Shown here one piece after another: positions 1 through 12,205 of a stretch of 64,000 nt of DNA. How positions within the stretch are numbered: the stretch's first letter is position 1; every line of letters begins with the position of its first letter. The translations under genes and the position numbers were made by a program. The DNA comes from Erythroxylum novogranatense. Its lineage: Eukaryota > Streptophyta > Magnoliopsida > Malpighiales > Erythroxylaceae. The stretch lies in contig CM057235.1 of assembly GCA_029891385.1 (NCBI GenBank), positions 15,924,001 through 15,988,000 on the forward strand, read 5' to 3'. Under the pieces are notes generated by a model. It saw nothing but the letters and a program-made list of their open reading frames with translations, was not told the DNA's origin and ran no database searches.

Positions 1-620
1 TCCTGGAAGGATAAATGATCTGATAGATGAACAGATTGAAGCTGAAGTGAGAAACATTAATGAAGCATGTCATGCAAACCAACAGATTGGAACGTATGTT
101 TCCCATTTCATTTCAACAACGTCAGGAAGCAAGTGTGGTCAGCAAACCACTGAAGATTTTTTTCAAGTAGGTGGAAGACTTTCAGAAGGGCCGTACAGAT
201 TCATTAAGGTTGGAGACCAAAGCTACTCAGTAGAGTTCTTTGTGCATCTCATTATGCACGTTAGATCGTTATCAACTTTGTCTTCATTTGGTGATATTCC
301 ACACCTATTGGGAAGATAAGTTTTACGTCTAATTGGCCCTGATGATCTTGATCTTCCAGCACCTAACCTATCTGTTCAACCTCCTACCATTACAATAATT
401 GAACCAGATGTTGCATCCTCAGATGCATATACTACGATTGTTGGTGTTGACGTCATACAACAAAAGCCTGATGAAGATATTGAAGAGAAAGTTGATTATC
501 TGTGTGCTTCTGTAGGTGACTTGCATAAAAAAAAGTAGCAAATATTCGTCAAGATATCAAGTCACTTCGCATTGAGATGAGAAAAATATTTTCTGAAGTT
601 ATGAAGTGTCTACGATCATG
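1..620 (+). pseudogene. 3' accessory coding region of a Sirevirus-like copia element
   Basis: One open stretch (47-319) is followed, in another frame, by an acidic segment and then a short helical, coiled-coil-like tail that ends at a stop near 620. I do not recognise a domain. It lies directly upstream of two polypurine tracts and an LTR, where Sireviruses carry an extra, sometimes envelope-like, reading frame after pol. That position is the main argument for the call. The frame break near 320 and an in-frame stop near 536 suggest it no longer makes one protein. It could instead be a captured host fragment. The 5' part of the element lies outside the window. Confidence 0.4.
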
Positions 621-640
621 ATTCTTTTTTATCAATAAAA

Positions 641-762
641 AATAGGGGGAGAAAGAAGAAGAAATAACAAAGATATGGTGAGAAGAAGAAAAAAAAAGAA
701 GAACACAACAGAAGATTGAAGATAAATTTTTTATTATTTGTTATCATCAAAAAGGGGAAGAT
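641..762 (+). other. Two polypurine tracts before the 3' LTR
   Basis: A purine-rich run beginning with AGGGGGAGAAAG lies near 643. A second, AAAAAGGGGAAG, lies at 749-760 and abuts the LTR start at 763. Such tracts prime plus-strand DNA synthesis in LTR retrotransposons. More than one copy upstream of the 3' LTR is a known Sirevirus trait. Confidence 0.5.
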
Positions 763-830
763 TGTTAATTCAAAATGACTTTACGATTAATTTTGATAAA
801 ACCAAATAATGATGAAATGGAAAAAAAAGA

Positions 831-980
831 AAAATGAGACGGAAGCAAAAATGAGACGGAAGCGAAGCAAAATGAGACGGAAGGAAACAAAAATGAGACG
901 GAAGCGAAGCAAAAATGAGATGGAAGAAAAATAAGACGGAAGCAAAAGCAAAGTGAGACAGAAGTGAAAAGGAGACGAAG
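831..980 (+). repeat. Minisatellite in the copia LTR, about 8 GAGACGGAAG-type units
   Basis: The core ATGAGACGGAAG recurs with spacers of the type CAAA or CGAAGC. Units vary by one or two bases (ATGAGATGGAAG, ATAAGACGGAAG, GTGAGACAGAAG). It lies in the U3 side of the LTR, upstream of the TATA box, where repeated blocks can act as enhancers. The antisense open frame across it is a by-product of the repeat. Confidence 0.85.
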
Positions 981-1090
981 AAACAAATCAGTTTGAGTTA
1001 GTTATAGAACTCAACTGAATAATCGTTTCTTTAAAGATCAAGAATCAAGAAGAAAGAAGCAGTTATCAAGAAGTAGTTGAAGATGAAGAC

Positions 1091-1098
1091 TATAAATA
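1091..1098 (+). promoter_or_regulatory. TATA box of the copia LTR
   Basis: TATAAATA lies in mid-LTR and downstream of the minisatellite, which fits a U3 promoter. Confidence 0.5.
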
Positions 1099-1606
1099 TG
1101 AGTCGAAGTCGAAGATTGCGAGAGTTAGAAAAATTAGTGATTTTTCTTCTTAGTGATATTCAAAAGTTAAAAACTGTATTTGTGTGAAAACACGAGATAT
1201 ATATTTTCTGTAATAAAGCTCACAATATCTTTCTGTAAGAAAGAGGAATAGATGAGAGCCAGAAGAGGCTAAGTAAAAAGAATACTTGTTGTACGAGACC
1301 TACAGAGGGTCGGTGAAAAGAATACTTGTACTGTTGTGAATTATAGTAAAATCTCAAAAGCGATTCTGAGGACTAGACGTAGCCCACGGTTTGGGGTGAA
1401 CCAGTATAAAATTGTTGTGTCGACTCTCACTCTTATCTCTTAACTCCCGTTTCTATTGCTGACATAAATATTTTTTAATATTGCTTGTTAATCGTTTTGA
1501 GAAAGAAAATTTTTTAGAAAGGGGATTGTATTAAAAAATCCAATTATACAATTCATCCCCCCCCCCCCTTCTTGTGCACTTTGTATATAGTTTACTAACG
1601 TGTGAT

Positions 1607-2318
1607 TCACTTTACAATTCTGATCGAAGTAGCTCTCAACTCAGTGAAACTACTCAAGTCTGAAACTGTCACCCTTGTTCTGATCTCCATATTGAGTCTG
1701 TCCCCAAACCTCCTACACTTATCTTCTTCTGTAGGGATCAAAGCAGCAGCATAACCCATCAGCTCATTGAACCGAATTTTATATTCTGCCACCGACATCC
1801 TGCCCTGCTTCAATTCTAGGAACTCCTTCATCTTTCAGTCCAAGTAGATCTTGGGCATATAGTTATCTTTGAAGACCTTTAGAAAGTCTTCCCACTTCAG
1901 GTGGCAAGGCCTACTGGTACTGCCTGGGACAGTCTTCCACCATTGATAAGTTGGGCCCTGCAATAAGGACACTGCATAGTCTAACCTCTCATCTGGTTCG
2001 CAATCCATTTAACCAAAAACCCTCTCAGTCCTTTCTAGTCATCCCTCAACCTCAGTAGGGTCTGCACTGCCATAGAAATCCATAGCCCCCTGCTTTCGCA
2101 GTCTATCATACCTCCTCTCCCTTCTCTTGGGAAATCTCAGAGGCATCTCCTTTGATTGAGGTACTGAGGACTCCCTACTGACCCCTCCAATTGATCACCT
2201 AGCGGATGGCTTATAACAAACAATAACTCTAATCATTATCCACATTTCTTATGATATTTTATGCTTAACATTTTTAGATATCCCTATGGATGCTAAATCA
2301 TTCTTTGATACCATCCAC
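1607..2318 (-). pseudogene. Ty3/gypsy gag remnant with leader and primer-binding site
   Basis: Read on the minus strand, 1831-1607 encodes a gag segment with the KQGRMSVAEY stretch. It closely matches the gag of the gypsy element at 11321-11872, and homology continues upstream to about 2200 in broken frames. A primer-binding site (TGGTATCAAAG, minus strand) lies at 2303-2313, five bases from the LTR at 2319. The gag is cut at about 1607 by the copia LTR. Frame breaks and the missing pol make this a remnant. Confidence 0.75.
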
Positions 2319-5300
2319 TGTAGCGCCCCTTACCCTAGTGCACATACCGGGACTCTCTGAGGACATTCCAGTATATAACCTATGATAATGGCGTGTTACA
2401 TTCAATCACAACATTCTCTTAACATGGCATCATCTATCTTTATTCTCTTATAAAACATCATCAAAGAAGTCACAATATGTTAAAGCCAAATTTTCCTCAT
2501 TTCATTTCATAAAACCCAAATATTTACATTGTATCTTTCAACATCCATACTAATACAACATCATTGCATAATACAAAAATGTGTTACATGAAAGAGGAAA
2601 ATACACAAAATGTATCTAATATTTCCATATCTAGCTGAACGATTTTTGATCCATTCCTTCTTGTCCCTAAAAGCAAAAGTCTACACCGCTTGTAGCATCC
2701 CTCAGTAGCTAATAACATCTCTCAATCCTGAAAAATCAACATTACAATTTTTTTAAGTTTTACGAACTCAAGGAGGTAACCATCATCGATGGTTCACTCA
2801 ATTCATGCATCACATCAATACATATATCATATATTTCATAACCTTGCATAATTCATCACATATCACATTCTCACCTAAGAGTAAACAATTTTGCATTTCA
2901 ATCAATCAAACATACTTACTAAAATGCATATGAAATATTCATGTGACTCTTTTCCAATTATTACATCGTTGTGATCGAGTGCCTAAACTATCCCGAATAT
3001 ATCATGGAAATCAGTCTCATTTATACTGTCCCTTATCCATTAAGGATACAGCACTCATTTTACATAGCGAGCCTTTGGCTGTTAATCACATTTGGAGTTT
3101 TAAACTCATTTTCAACAGCTACTTAAGTCACAACTCTCATAATCTGATCATGCATTCATATATGGATTGCATCTGTCATGAACCATTTAGCTCGTCACAT
3201 TCACATACAAGTAGCACTTCAATATCTCATTCATGTATCACAATCATCAAACCTTCACTGTCTGGACTCAAACAACCAAATCACATTTAATTGAGAGAAA
3301 CCATCTAGGTTACTTAGAGGTCGCTCCGAAAGCTAATGCTTGGAAGCTCCAACGATGTCTAGAAGTTGACGTTCCAATTACTCCTCTATATCACAGAATA
3401 AACACATATCACAAATTGGCACAATTGTAAGTATTTATTAATGCACATGTATGTATTTGCAATATGCAGAATGCATGTCATGATAATCCCGAGTATCACT
3501 CTATTATTCTCATCACGTAAACATTCATATTACCAACTCACTTAAGTTCCATATATACTTATGGTCTATACCTTAATAAAAATCATTAGAATCCCATTTC
3601 ATATCTCATTTGATCAAAATCCATATTTTTCTTGAAACACATGTTCAGGTCTACAGTATATGATCTATCGTACAATGAAAATGAAATAATTTGGGAACAC
3701 TTTCTCGTTCAGAATTGTCCTTCGATCTCTTAAGTGTCTAATGACACCAAAATCAAACAATTTGGTTCAATATTATGAAAGTTATACTCCAAGTATTTTC
3801 GGACAACTTTTATTTTGAAACAGTGCCCTGCATTCAACTTCTACCCAAAACTTGAAATTCTTAGAGTCTGATTTAGAATTTTATTTCTTTATATACTTTG
3901 TATCCCTATATCTGTAGTCAAATGAAAAATCATTTCATTTAGATAACTATCTAACAATATATGCATAAAATACCGAAACATATTCAGTGCAGAGAAAAGT
4001 TCGCCACGGTGAACTTCTATTAAGAGAAATTCTTGCTAAAATTTCACAAGTTTGTCGTGACGAAACCTAGAGTTGTCCACTGTGAACTTTTCCTAAAAGG
4101 AGTCCCAGCCAAAACCTTCAAGTCCGCCGCAACAATCTTTCACAGATGCAAACCTAATTTTTCAACTTCATGTCAAATTCTGAGACTCTTTTAGACATAA
4201 TTAGAATACATCTTTAGTTTAATCCAAATCAAGAATCATCTCATTTTGATAACTAGAAAAAAAAAGTTATGGCTAAAATAATGAATATTTTTCAATTAAT
4301 CATCCTCAAACTCAAACTTTCCAGATTTCACACCTAACATAACTTGTACAAAGATCACCATTTTTTACTTCATTTACTCCTCATTCTTAACTCCATTTCA
4401 TCTCAATATCATTCGCTAACAAGGCATGATCTAAATTTGATCATCAACCCAAAAACAAGATATGTTCATGTACTTATTAATCAACCTATAATTCTCATTA
4501 AAACATCATTTTCACAACCAGTGCATCTTTAAAATATATGTAACATAACTCATAGTTTCCTACTCATCATAGACAACATCAATCATCCGTAAAACAACAC
4601 CTAACCCATTATTTAGCATTTATATGAAACAAAACATCAATATATACATATATATGTTCATTTCTTTACCAACATTCTAGCCTATACAAAACTCCTTGTT
4701 ATGATCATTCAACCTCTAAAACATCTCTATAAATCATTACTCATCAATAAAAGCAAGAAATTTACACACTCGTTACCATTCACAACACCCACATACTCAA
4801 AACACCATTTCATTTCATTAACCTCTAACTATCATCATAAATGCTTCATTTAACATTGCCTATAAAATTAAAACATGAATTACTTGATTTAGCTACCAAA
4901 TCTTCAAACTCTTCAAGAAAACCAAAAGTCCCTAACTTTACATACAACCCACGATCATCACCATCTTGAGGGTTGGCAGGTTTGGGTTTTTGGTGAGAAT
5001 GAAAGAGAGAGCAAGGTGAAAGAGTAGCAAATGGAAGATGAGTGGAGGTGTGAAGAAATAAGTCAAGAAGAAGAAGAAGAGAAGGAGAAGAGAAGTCACA
5101 AAAATGAAGAAGAAAAAAGTCACGAAAAATGAAGGAAAAGAGAGCAAAAATGTAAGACCATTTAATGGTCTTTCAATTAAATGAAAGAGTAGTGGCTTTA
5201 GACTTCGGTATTGTCCAATTTTCATGAATTTCAACTATCTCTTTTATTTAACCAGTCCAATCAAGTCTAATTGTCTCCCAATTTTTAATGACACTTGACA

Positions 5301-5702
5301 AATAATCCTAAAGTCATTTATCAAAATTTCCATTGCCTTTAGACAGTAAATTCTACTGACATTTATTAATAGTTTTGCCACTTGATAGTTTTTCCTAGTC
5401 CAAAATACCCAACAATTTCCAAAAATTTCTCCAAAATTTTCAAAAATCCTAAATCAGCAAATACACTCTTCAAATAAATTTTCAACACATAAAAATCACA
5501 ATTCTCAATAGAAATCATATTTATAAACAATTATACCCAGAATGTCTATAAATGCATGTACAATCATTTTCATGTGCAAGAATTCACTATTCACTTATAT
5601 GTGCATGTCATATTATGTATGAACATGAAATGCATTTTCTAATCTCTCAATCATCTCTCATATATTCTATTCTAGCTACAACATGGATAATGACATGTTA
5701 CA
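2319..5702 (-). mobile_element. Long LTR of a minus-strand Ty3/gypsy element (5' LTR)
   Basis: On the minus strand the LTR begins TGTAACATG at 5702 and ends GGGGCGCTACA at 2319. The end is identical to that of the gypsy LTR at 11066. It is about 3.4 kb long. Besides its ends it shares the AACCATCGATGATGGTT stem-loop (2778-2794) and the GCACATG...GATTGTACATGCAT block near its start with the other long gypsy LTRs here. It contains no coding capacity; the open frames in it are short and unconserved. The partner LTR is not in the window. Confidence 0.75.
2778..2794 (-). other. Conserved LTR stem-loop, copy 1
   Basis: AACCATC/GATGGTT stem with a GAT loop on the minus strand. It matches the copies at 10616, 17797 and 42436 exactly. 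Confidence 0.8.
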
Positions 5703-6466
5703 TAAAGATCTCCCATTAGGTTACAATTGTGATTTATCAAAAACTAATCCTATGATCTCCTAAATTTCTCCCACTTGGATTAATACTATTCAATTGGTCT
5801 TATCTTACAAGATCATTTTGATTCATGTCTCTCATATTGAGATATGTTTTAAACTATCCTTTTTTATTTTAGAAAATCATTCCCTAAGAATAAGATATCT
5901 TGTGAAACAAATTTAATTGCTTGTATTTTGAACATATACCCTTTGGAATGTTCATAAATATCTTTTAAAGATACTCTTCTTCCCTTTAGAACCTAAATTT
6001 CCATATATAAAAGAGACCATGAATATAGATAACAAACTTATTTTTAAGAAAATCAAATATTGTTAATTATGTCTCTTATCTATTCATATCTCCTAATATG
6101 GAGACAAGAATGTGTAGCAACTTACACTAGATTAGTATAAGATAAAATATAACTAACATCTCTCAATTCACTATGTTTGACTTTAGCTTCACATGCCCTA
6201 TCATTGAATTCTCCTATTCAAATTCTCATTTGTGATTTATTTGTTTATTAAAAACTTAATGGTGACAATTTAGAAATGTGAAACTATGGAAATCTATTAT
6301 GTATTGGAAGAGGAAAAAAGGCTCTTGTCTCATTATATGAAATTATAATAGTTTTTAAGAAGTATACTATAACTCAAGATAAGAAAATTGTTGGTCATAT
6401 GGCTTATATATAAAGAACTCTTTGGCTTAAATAACATATATAATGATGTTATGTTAAAGATAAAGG
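5703..6466. other. AT-rich segment between the gypsy LTR and the hAT element, unassigned
   Basis: No coding frame or recognisable domain. It is the left flank of the hAT target site. The sequence it was once joined to resumes at 22952. It may be part of a still older decayed repeat. Confidence 0.5.
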
Positions 6467-6510
6467 GGTATGACCAATGATATGGGTACCGTGTCTTAGC
6501 ATCGGCCGAA
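6467..6510 (+). repeat. hAT left target duplication and terminal inverted repeat
   Basis: GGTATGAC at 6467-6474 is the 8-bp target duplication. The element starts at 6475 with CAATGATATGGGTACCGTGT, which pairs imperfectly with the right end read in reverse (CAATGTTATGAATACCGTAT). Eight-base duplications are the hallmark of hAT transposons. Confidence 0.85.
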
Positions 6511-6689
6511 AATCCAGATACAGATGGCGCCCCAAAGATGCAGATAAATTCCGCCGGTACCGCGGCGTTTAATAGTACCGGCGATGCAATCAAATCTGGT
6601 ATTTTCCGGACCATTTCGGAAAATATCGAAATCTCCAAGGACCAAATTGCAAAAACGAAAAATTTTAACCTAAAACTACCCCAGCCCCC

Positions 6690-7130
6690 GAGGACCCTCG
6701 ACCCTTCTGGAATCTCCGAGTCTTCCTCTCTTCTTCGGCTTCTGCTTCTTCTCCTCGCCGCTGGTCGTCCCTCTCGGATCTCGCCTCATCGCCGTCCCCC
6801 GAGTCCTCTCTCCCACGCTGCACGCCTCCTCTCCTCACCGGTGTGTCTCTCCGTGTCTGGCGACTCTCTTTCGGCCGTCACCTCCTCCTCGTCGTCTCCT
6901 CCTCCTCGTCGTCTCCTCCTCCTCACCTGCCAGTCGCGGATCTCCTCCTGGCCATCTCGGATCTCCTCCTCGCTTGGCCGTCTCGGATCTCCTACTCGTC
7001 GTCTCTTCTTCGACGGATCGGTCTCCTCGCCGCTCCTCGCCGCCTTCTCCTCCGTCCTCCTCGTCGTCGACGCAGCAGACGACCACCGAAGGAAGACCCG
7101 ACCCTCAACGAAGACCCGATTGTTTTGGGT
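6690..7130 (+). promoter_or_regulatory. Candidate promoter and 5' leader exon of the hAT element
   Basis: This GC-rich, pyrimidine-rich stretch (many TCCTCGTCG and TCTCGGATCTCC runs) stands out in an AT-rich window. It ends in a plausible splice donor (GGGTGTATG near 7128-7136). A plausible acceptor (TTGTGTACAG, ending at 19910) lies four bases before the transposase ATG. I infer a non-coding first exon spliced to the transposase. The open frames through it are serine/arginine/leucine low-complexity and look accidental. Confidence 0.4.
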
Positions 7131-7457
7131 GTATGTTTTTTATTTTTTGTTTGATTTTGAATGGAATTTTGTTGTTGATTGCTTCTGTGATCCTAGGTGT
7201 TTTTGTTGATTTGGTGTTGTTGTTGGATGGAGGTGGATTTGGGAAAATTTGTAGGTTATTTTTGGCTGAGAACGAGGAACACAAAAATGGTGGAATTAGG
7301 GCAAATGGTAGAGCCGTAGTCCGTAGAGGTTGATTTGGGATGATGGTGGATTTGGGGAAAAATTCGAATGTGGGAAGATGAAATTGACATTGAATTTTGT
7401 CATTTTGCCTTGTGGAAGTACCGAATGTGTGAAATTAAATTGATTGGTAATTGTTAT

Positions 7458-10400
7458 TGTAACATCCCCTCTCCTATAGGAAGGGTATTTTGGTAATTAG
7501 GTTGAGTTCGGGATATTAAATTATATCTCGGCATGCGCATACAGCATATAGCCTTTCTGATTACTGTCTGGTTGCACATGCACGTAGTATACATGCATTC
7601 ATGTCATATTCCGGCTTAGGGTTGAAATTGAACTTCTGTGTGAAATTAATGGGGTAATTGAGTTTGGAAAATTATTTCGACTGTGCCATAATTCGTTTTA
7701 CATTTTTAGAGATTTTTAGGAATTTTTCTGGATTTTTCCGGAAAAAAATTCCCGGACCGGTAAAATCGCCAAGTGGCGAATCGATCAATTCTCGGTAGCA
7801 AAAATCGCTACCCAGTGGCACAGTAATATTGGGTATATTATTATGGGACTGAAAGTAGGGTCATTAGAGTTAAATGGAGTAAAATTTTGGATCTGGATTA
7901 AATAACTATAATTTGACTTTTCAAATTACAAAGCAACCAATGAGATTTTGCCATTTATAAGAGACATTAAATGCTTCCTTGAATGCTTACGGATGGATAT
8001 GTTTTAAAGCCTTTAAAGATTGATTTTTTAGGCTTTTGTTATATCTCATCCGAAAACACCAACTCCTCTTTAAAACCATTGAAATTTTTCTCCTTCTCTC
8101 ATCTTCTTTGCAACTTTATGCTACCATCTCTTACTCCCATCAAAGCTAGATGATGATGAGTTTGGTATATGTTTGGGAAGGAAAGGTGGTTGGTATTTTG
8201 GTGTAGGAGTTAGAAGTTGGAAGTTAGAAGTTGAAGCTTTGAAAGGAGGTCTTGTTTTAGGTAAGTTTTCATTTAAGGGTTGAGTTTTTAAATGAGGTTT
8301 GCATATGGATTTAATGCTGTAAATTTTTCAGTGTGAGCCTTAGTATATGTATGATAGTATTAATATTTAATTTGTATTTATTTTGATGTTTAGTGATGTG
8401 AAAAAGATATTGGAAGTGTTTGAACTAAGGTTAACATTGAATCTGGAAAATGAGATTTGTAATAGATGTTACTGTTTTATTCATAACTTATTGTGTAGAA
8501 ATGCAAATGAGGTAAGGTTAGTGGCCACTGAAACTTTGGGATGTTGGCTTCAATTTAGTGTGAAATAGGTGTTGTTGAATTTCAATGATAGAAGGGTGAA
8601 GTTTTGAATGGAAAGTTGCTGTTCCATTGCCTGTGAACAGTAACCGAAACCACAACATATGAACTTTGTTGATTTTTATGAATTAATTGAGATGGAATTA
8701 GGGAGAATGGTCTTCATGGAAGTTGTAGAATATATGATTATATTTCCATTGCTACTGATCTTGCTATGTTTGGAATTGTGTATTGGGAAATATGAATTGA
8801 TTACTAATGACTGGTTTTGAGCATTTTGGATGAAACCTAGCTTAAGTGTGATTTTGTGAGTTTACTGATTGGAGGCAATTTTAAAATTTTATGTGGACTG
8901 AATTGGTGTGAGTAAGCTTCTGAAGAATTGTAGAGGAAGAGATTACCTTGAAATTGATATATGGTGTGTAATTTTTAGAGGTCAGAGTTGAGAGTTATGA
9001 TTTTGCAAAATTGATCCTGCATTAGGTTATAAATGGCTGATCATAACAGTAACTTCCATAGCAGTTTTGAAATTGATAGAAATCGAATTGGATGATGAGT
9101 GCTTCATGAAAATGAAGTTTAAGATGTTATCTTTACAGGGATATAAAGTTCTGATTTTATTGACTTGTATACTGGAAGTTATGCTTGTTGTAAGGTTACT
9201 TCCCAAATTGAAGGTTTTCAGGGACAGTAACATTAGATGAATTAATTGACTTGTTTAGAAATAGAATTTGATTTTGGGTTGTTCATGAAAGTTGTTGAGG
9301 ACATTGTGAACTTATTGAACATATTTTTGTGGTAATTTATTACTGAAGAATCAGTGAGTTATGACATTGTTAATGTACTGCCCTGTGTAGATGAAAATTG
9401 TGAAGGCAGAAGGTTTGATGGATTATTTGACACCCTTAGGGTTGGAATTGATTTTATGGTCTTCTTGAGAGTTGTAGAGCTTTTCATAAGCTTTCCAACA
9501 AGGTGTAGTTTGCATTGTTTAGAAATGTGTAGAAAGAGTTATGGGTGTTGGAAGTTTGGTTGAAAATCAGAAATTTAAGAAGGAATAAGGGTTAGGTATT
9601 TAGATAGATATTAATTGTTTAAATTGACTTTTGGTTTCTTTTGTCAATTACTTTCCCGTCCGACGTCCGATTGACCTGATTCTAGAGGCATCGGATTCGT
9701 TGAATATTTAATTTCATGTTATGAGAAAACGGGAATTTTTAAACGAGAATTTGACGTAGCCCTATTAACTAACGGTGAATCACTTTGTTTTATTTAATCG
9801 GGGACCTATAGGGTCCAATTGCGCACACCGTCGGCGCCTATAGATTTCTAATTTTTAATAGAATTTTATTATGGGGAAATATTGGATTAGGGACGGGATT
9901 GCCATGAACATGCATTATACACGTTTTACTGATTTCATGTGCATTGTTTAGTTATTTACACAAATGGTAATAGTTATTCATTTAATTTGTTATAGAGGCT
10001 CCAGTGGACCATCGTTCCACAGATTTGGCAGAGACTTCCCGGCGTTAGCGTGGAAGTTATTAGGTGAGTAACCTAGTTGGTTATTCCAATCTATGTGTTT
10101 ACTGTGATTGATTGCCCTACGGGGATTACATGAATTATAACTGTGATTAATTGCCCTACGGGGATTATGTGGTATTACTGATTATGAGTTTACATGAGGT
10201 AACTGTTTAATTGGACTGTATACTTGAACTGTGTAATACCATGTTTACTGTTGTGGAACATGTGCATTCATGCACAAATGCATCACACTGTTAAAAGGAA
10301 AATTGTGAACCGAGACGCCACTGTACTGAACCGAGCCTAGAGCTCGATATACTGAACCGAGCCTCGAGCTCGACGGAGATGATTCTCCCAGACGCCGTCT

Positions 10401-11066
10401 ATCTTGATCACCGATATCGCTTCGGTCACAATCTGAAATGAATCGGAAAAGAGTCACATGTGCATTGCATATCGAATCGAACATCGACAATGTTATTGAT
10501 CGGATGAATATTTACCGTCTGTGATCGTAATTGTCTTGTGTTGAATTACTATTGTGTTTTGTATAATTATCTGCGTGTATCTTGTTTCATGCTTATATGA
10601 TGCATGAATTGGGAGAACCATCGATGATGGTTTCTCATTGAGTTCGCAAACTCATCCAAAATTGCAATTATTTTTCGGCATAAGCATAGGCAGATAGCTC
10701 CTCGGACCGTAGAGCCAGTATCTTGTGGATTGGCGAGAAGCGATGGCTCAAAGGTCGGTCACCGGGCTTTCTTTGGAGACTTATAGTTAGAAGCTGTTTC
10801 TTATGCGATGACAATGTGATACTTAGTGTGCGATGTTTGGATCATATGTAAATTAAAAAATCTTGATGATTGTAAATTATCGAGTTTTAAGTGAATGAAA
10901 TGGAATTCAATTTGGTTTTAAAAGTGGTCAATTTCTTATTCTTGTTTTATGATTGTGATGCCATGAGGAGTGTAGTAGGTTGTTGTCGATAGTGGTCTCT
11001 TGTCGTGGGATATTTATCGGAATGACTACAGGCGTTAAATGGATACCCTATAAGTGGGGCGCTACA
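7458..11066 (+). mobile_element. 5' LTR of the nested gypsy element
   Basis: Starts TGTAACATCCCC and ends GGGGCGCTACA; 3,609 bp. Positions 7982-9750 are nearly identical to 15177-16940, but the last 1.3 kb differs from the other LTR in an odd patterned way (see findings). It holds the conserved stem-loop at 10616 and a repeated CCGAGCCTCGAGCTCG block near 10340-10375. Short open frames inside it occur in both LTRs and are not genes. Confidence 0.9.
10616..10632 (+). other. Conserved LTR stem-loop, copy 2
   Basis: AACCATC/GATGGTT with a GAT loop, extended by GAG/CTC with one bulge. It is followed by a second small inverted repeat, TGAGTT-CGCA-AACTCA, about ten bases on. Confidence 0.8.
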
Positions 11067-11071
11067 TTTAG

Positions 11072-11082
11072 TGGTATCGAGC
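11072..11082 (+). other. Primer-binding site
   Basis: TGGTATCGAGC, five bases after the LTR end, resembles the initiator-methionine tRNA complement (usual form TGGTATCAGAGC) that primes minus-strand synthesis. Confidence 0.75.
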
Positions 11083-11216
11083 ATGGTTTGGCATCTTTTG
11101 GGAATAGTAACAATGTAGGTATGAATCGGATGGAACTATTGGAACTGATCAGAATTTTTGTTTTGTTTTAGGTCTTCTGCATTAGGTGATCAGGTTGAAG
11201 CGACCAATGACCAGGA

Positions 11217-12100
11217 TCGATGGGAGCGAGTAGAGAGTCCTCTATGCCTCGTACTGAGGATCTGCCTTCTCGGGTTCCCGTGAGACGGGAGAGGAGGTAT
11301 GACTTGCTGCGCAAGCAGGGGTGAGATTTTATGGCGATCTGAGACCCGAGGCTGAGGGATGGTTGGAGAGGACAGAGAGAGTCTTCGACCAGATGGACTG
11401 CGAACCTGATGAGAGGTTCGATTATGCAGTATCACTGTTGCAGGGCCCAGCATATAAGTGGTGGAAGACTGTGCCAGGCAGTACCACCAGGCCTTGCTTG
11501 TTGACATGGGCTGAGTTTCTGAGGGCCTTCAAGGATAATTATATGCCCAAGGTCTATCTTGATATGAAGATGCAGGAGTTTCTGGAACTAAAGCAGGGTA
11601 GGATGTCGGTGGCTGATTATGAGGTAAAATTTAATGAGCTGATAGATTATGCTACTGTGATGGTCCCGACTGAGGCTGATAAGTGCCGGAGGTTCGAGAA
11701 TGGCCTCAACACTGAGATCCGTACCAGGTTGGCTTGGTCGGACATGGGTACATTCATTGAGTTGAGGGCTGCTGCCGTTAGAGTGGAGCAGCTGATGAGA
11801 CAGAGACAGGCTGAGATTGGGTCCCGGGGTAAGCGGCCCAGTGATAGTCGAGGCGCTCTGGCGGAGCTTTAGTAAGCGCCTGTAGGGACTTTCGTGTCTC
11901 CGGAGGTTCGAGACGATCTGGATTTGGGCGGAGGGGAGATTTGGATCGACCGTAGTGGTAGTGGCGAGGCTCGCGATTTCTCCAGGTGCCCGCATTGTGA
12001 TAGAAGACACGATGGGGAGTGTTGGTGGCTTCTCGGGGCTTGTTTGAGGTGCGGCTCGGCGGAGCATCAGTCGTGGATTGCCTCGATACATTGAGAGTTC
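11217..12100 (+). pseudogene. Ty3/gypsy gag polyprotein, broken
   Basis: The longest open part (11321-11872, about 180 codons) has the gag core: a W-rich start (EGWLERTERVFDQM), YKWWKTV, and the KQGRMSVADYEVKFNEL helix. A zinc-knuckle region follows in another frame near 11980-12080, with CPHC and CLRCGSAEH. A possible start ATG near 11244 is separated from the main frame by a shift. Gag forms the virus-like particle and binds the RNA. Frame changes near 11320, 11872 and 12060 mean no full-length product. Confidence 0.85.
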
Positions 12101-12205
12101 AGCTACGGGAGTGGACGAGCTGGGAGTTCCACTTGTCTGTGAGTAGAGTGGGTGGATCTGGACGGAGGGCCGAGGTAGAGGCCGTGGTAGAGCCGAGGGT
12201 CCTTT

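Larger units (their letters stand above)
763..1606 (+). mobile_element. 3' LTR of a Sirevirus-like copia element
   Basis: The LTR starts TGTTAATTC right after a polypurine tract. It contains a TATA box near 1091, an AATAAAG motif near 1213, a GACGTAGCCCA block near 1376 of the kind common in copia LTRs, and a run of 12 C at 1557-1568. Its right edge is set where homology to the gypsy gag of the host element begins, near 1607. The terminal CA and target duplication cannot be verified because the other end is outside the window. The element appears inserted in the gag region of the minus-strand gypsy element next to it. Confidence 0.6.

Noticed and set aside
765..986. Minus-strand 73-codon open frame rich in Phe and Ser
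   Set aside because: It is the complement of the GAGACGGAAG minisatellite.
6538..7333. Overlapping open frames up to 223 codons in the GC-rich leader
   Set aside because: Low-complexity Ser/Arg/Leu/Pro in all frames, explained by pyrimidine-rich repeats. More likely the non-coding leader of the hAT element.
9027..9563. Two short open frames that reappear identically at 16218-16753
   Set aside because: They are in the two LTRs of one element, so identity reflects recent duplication, not protein conservation.
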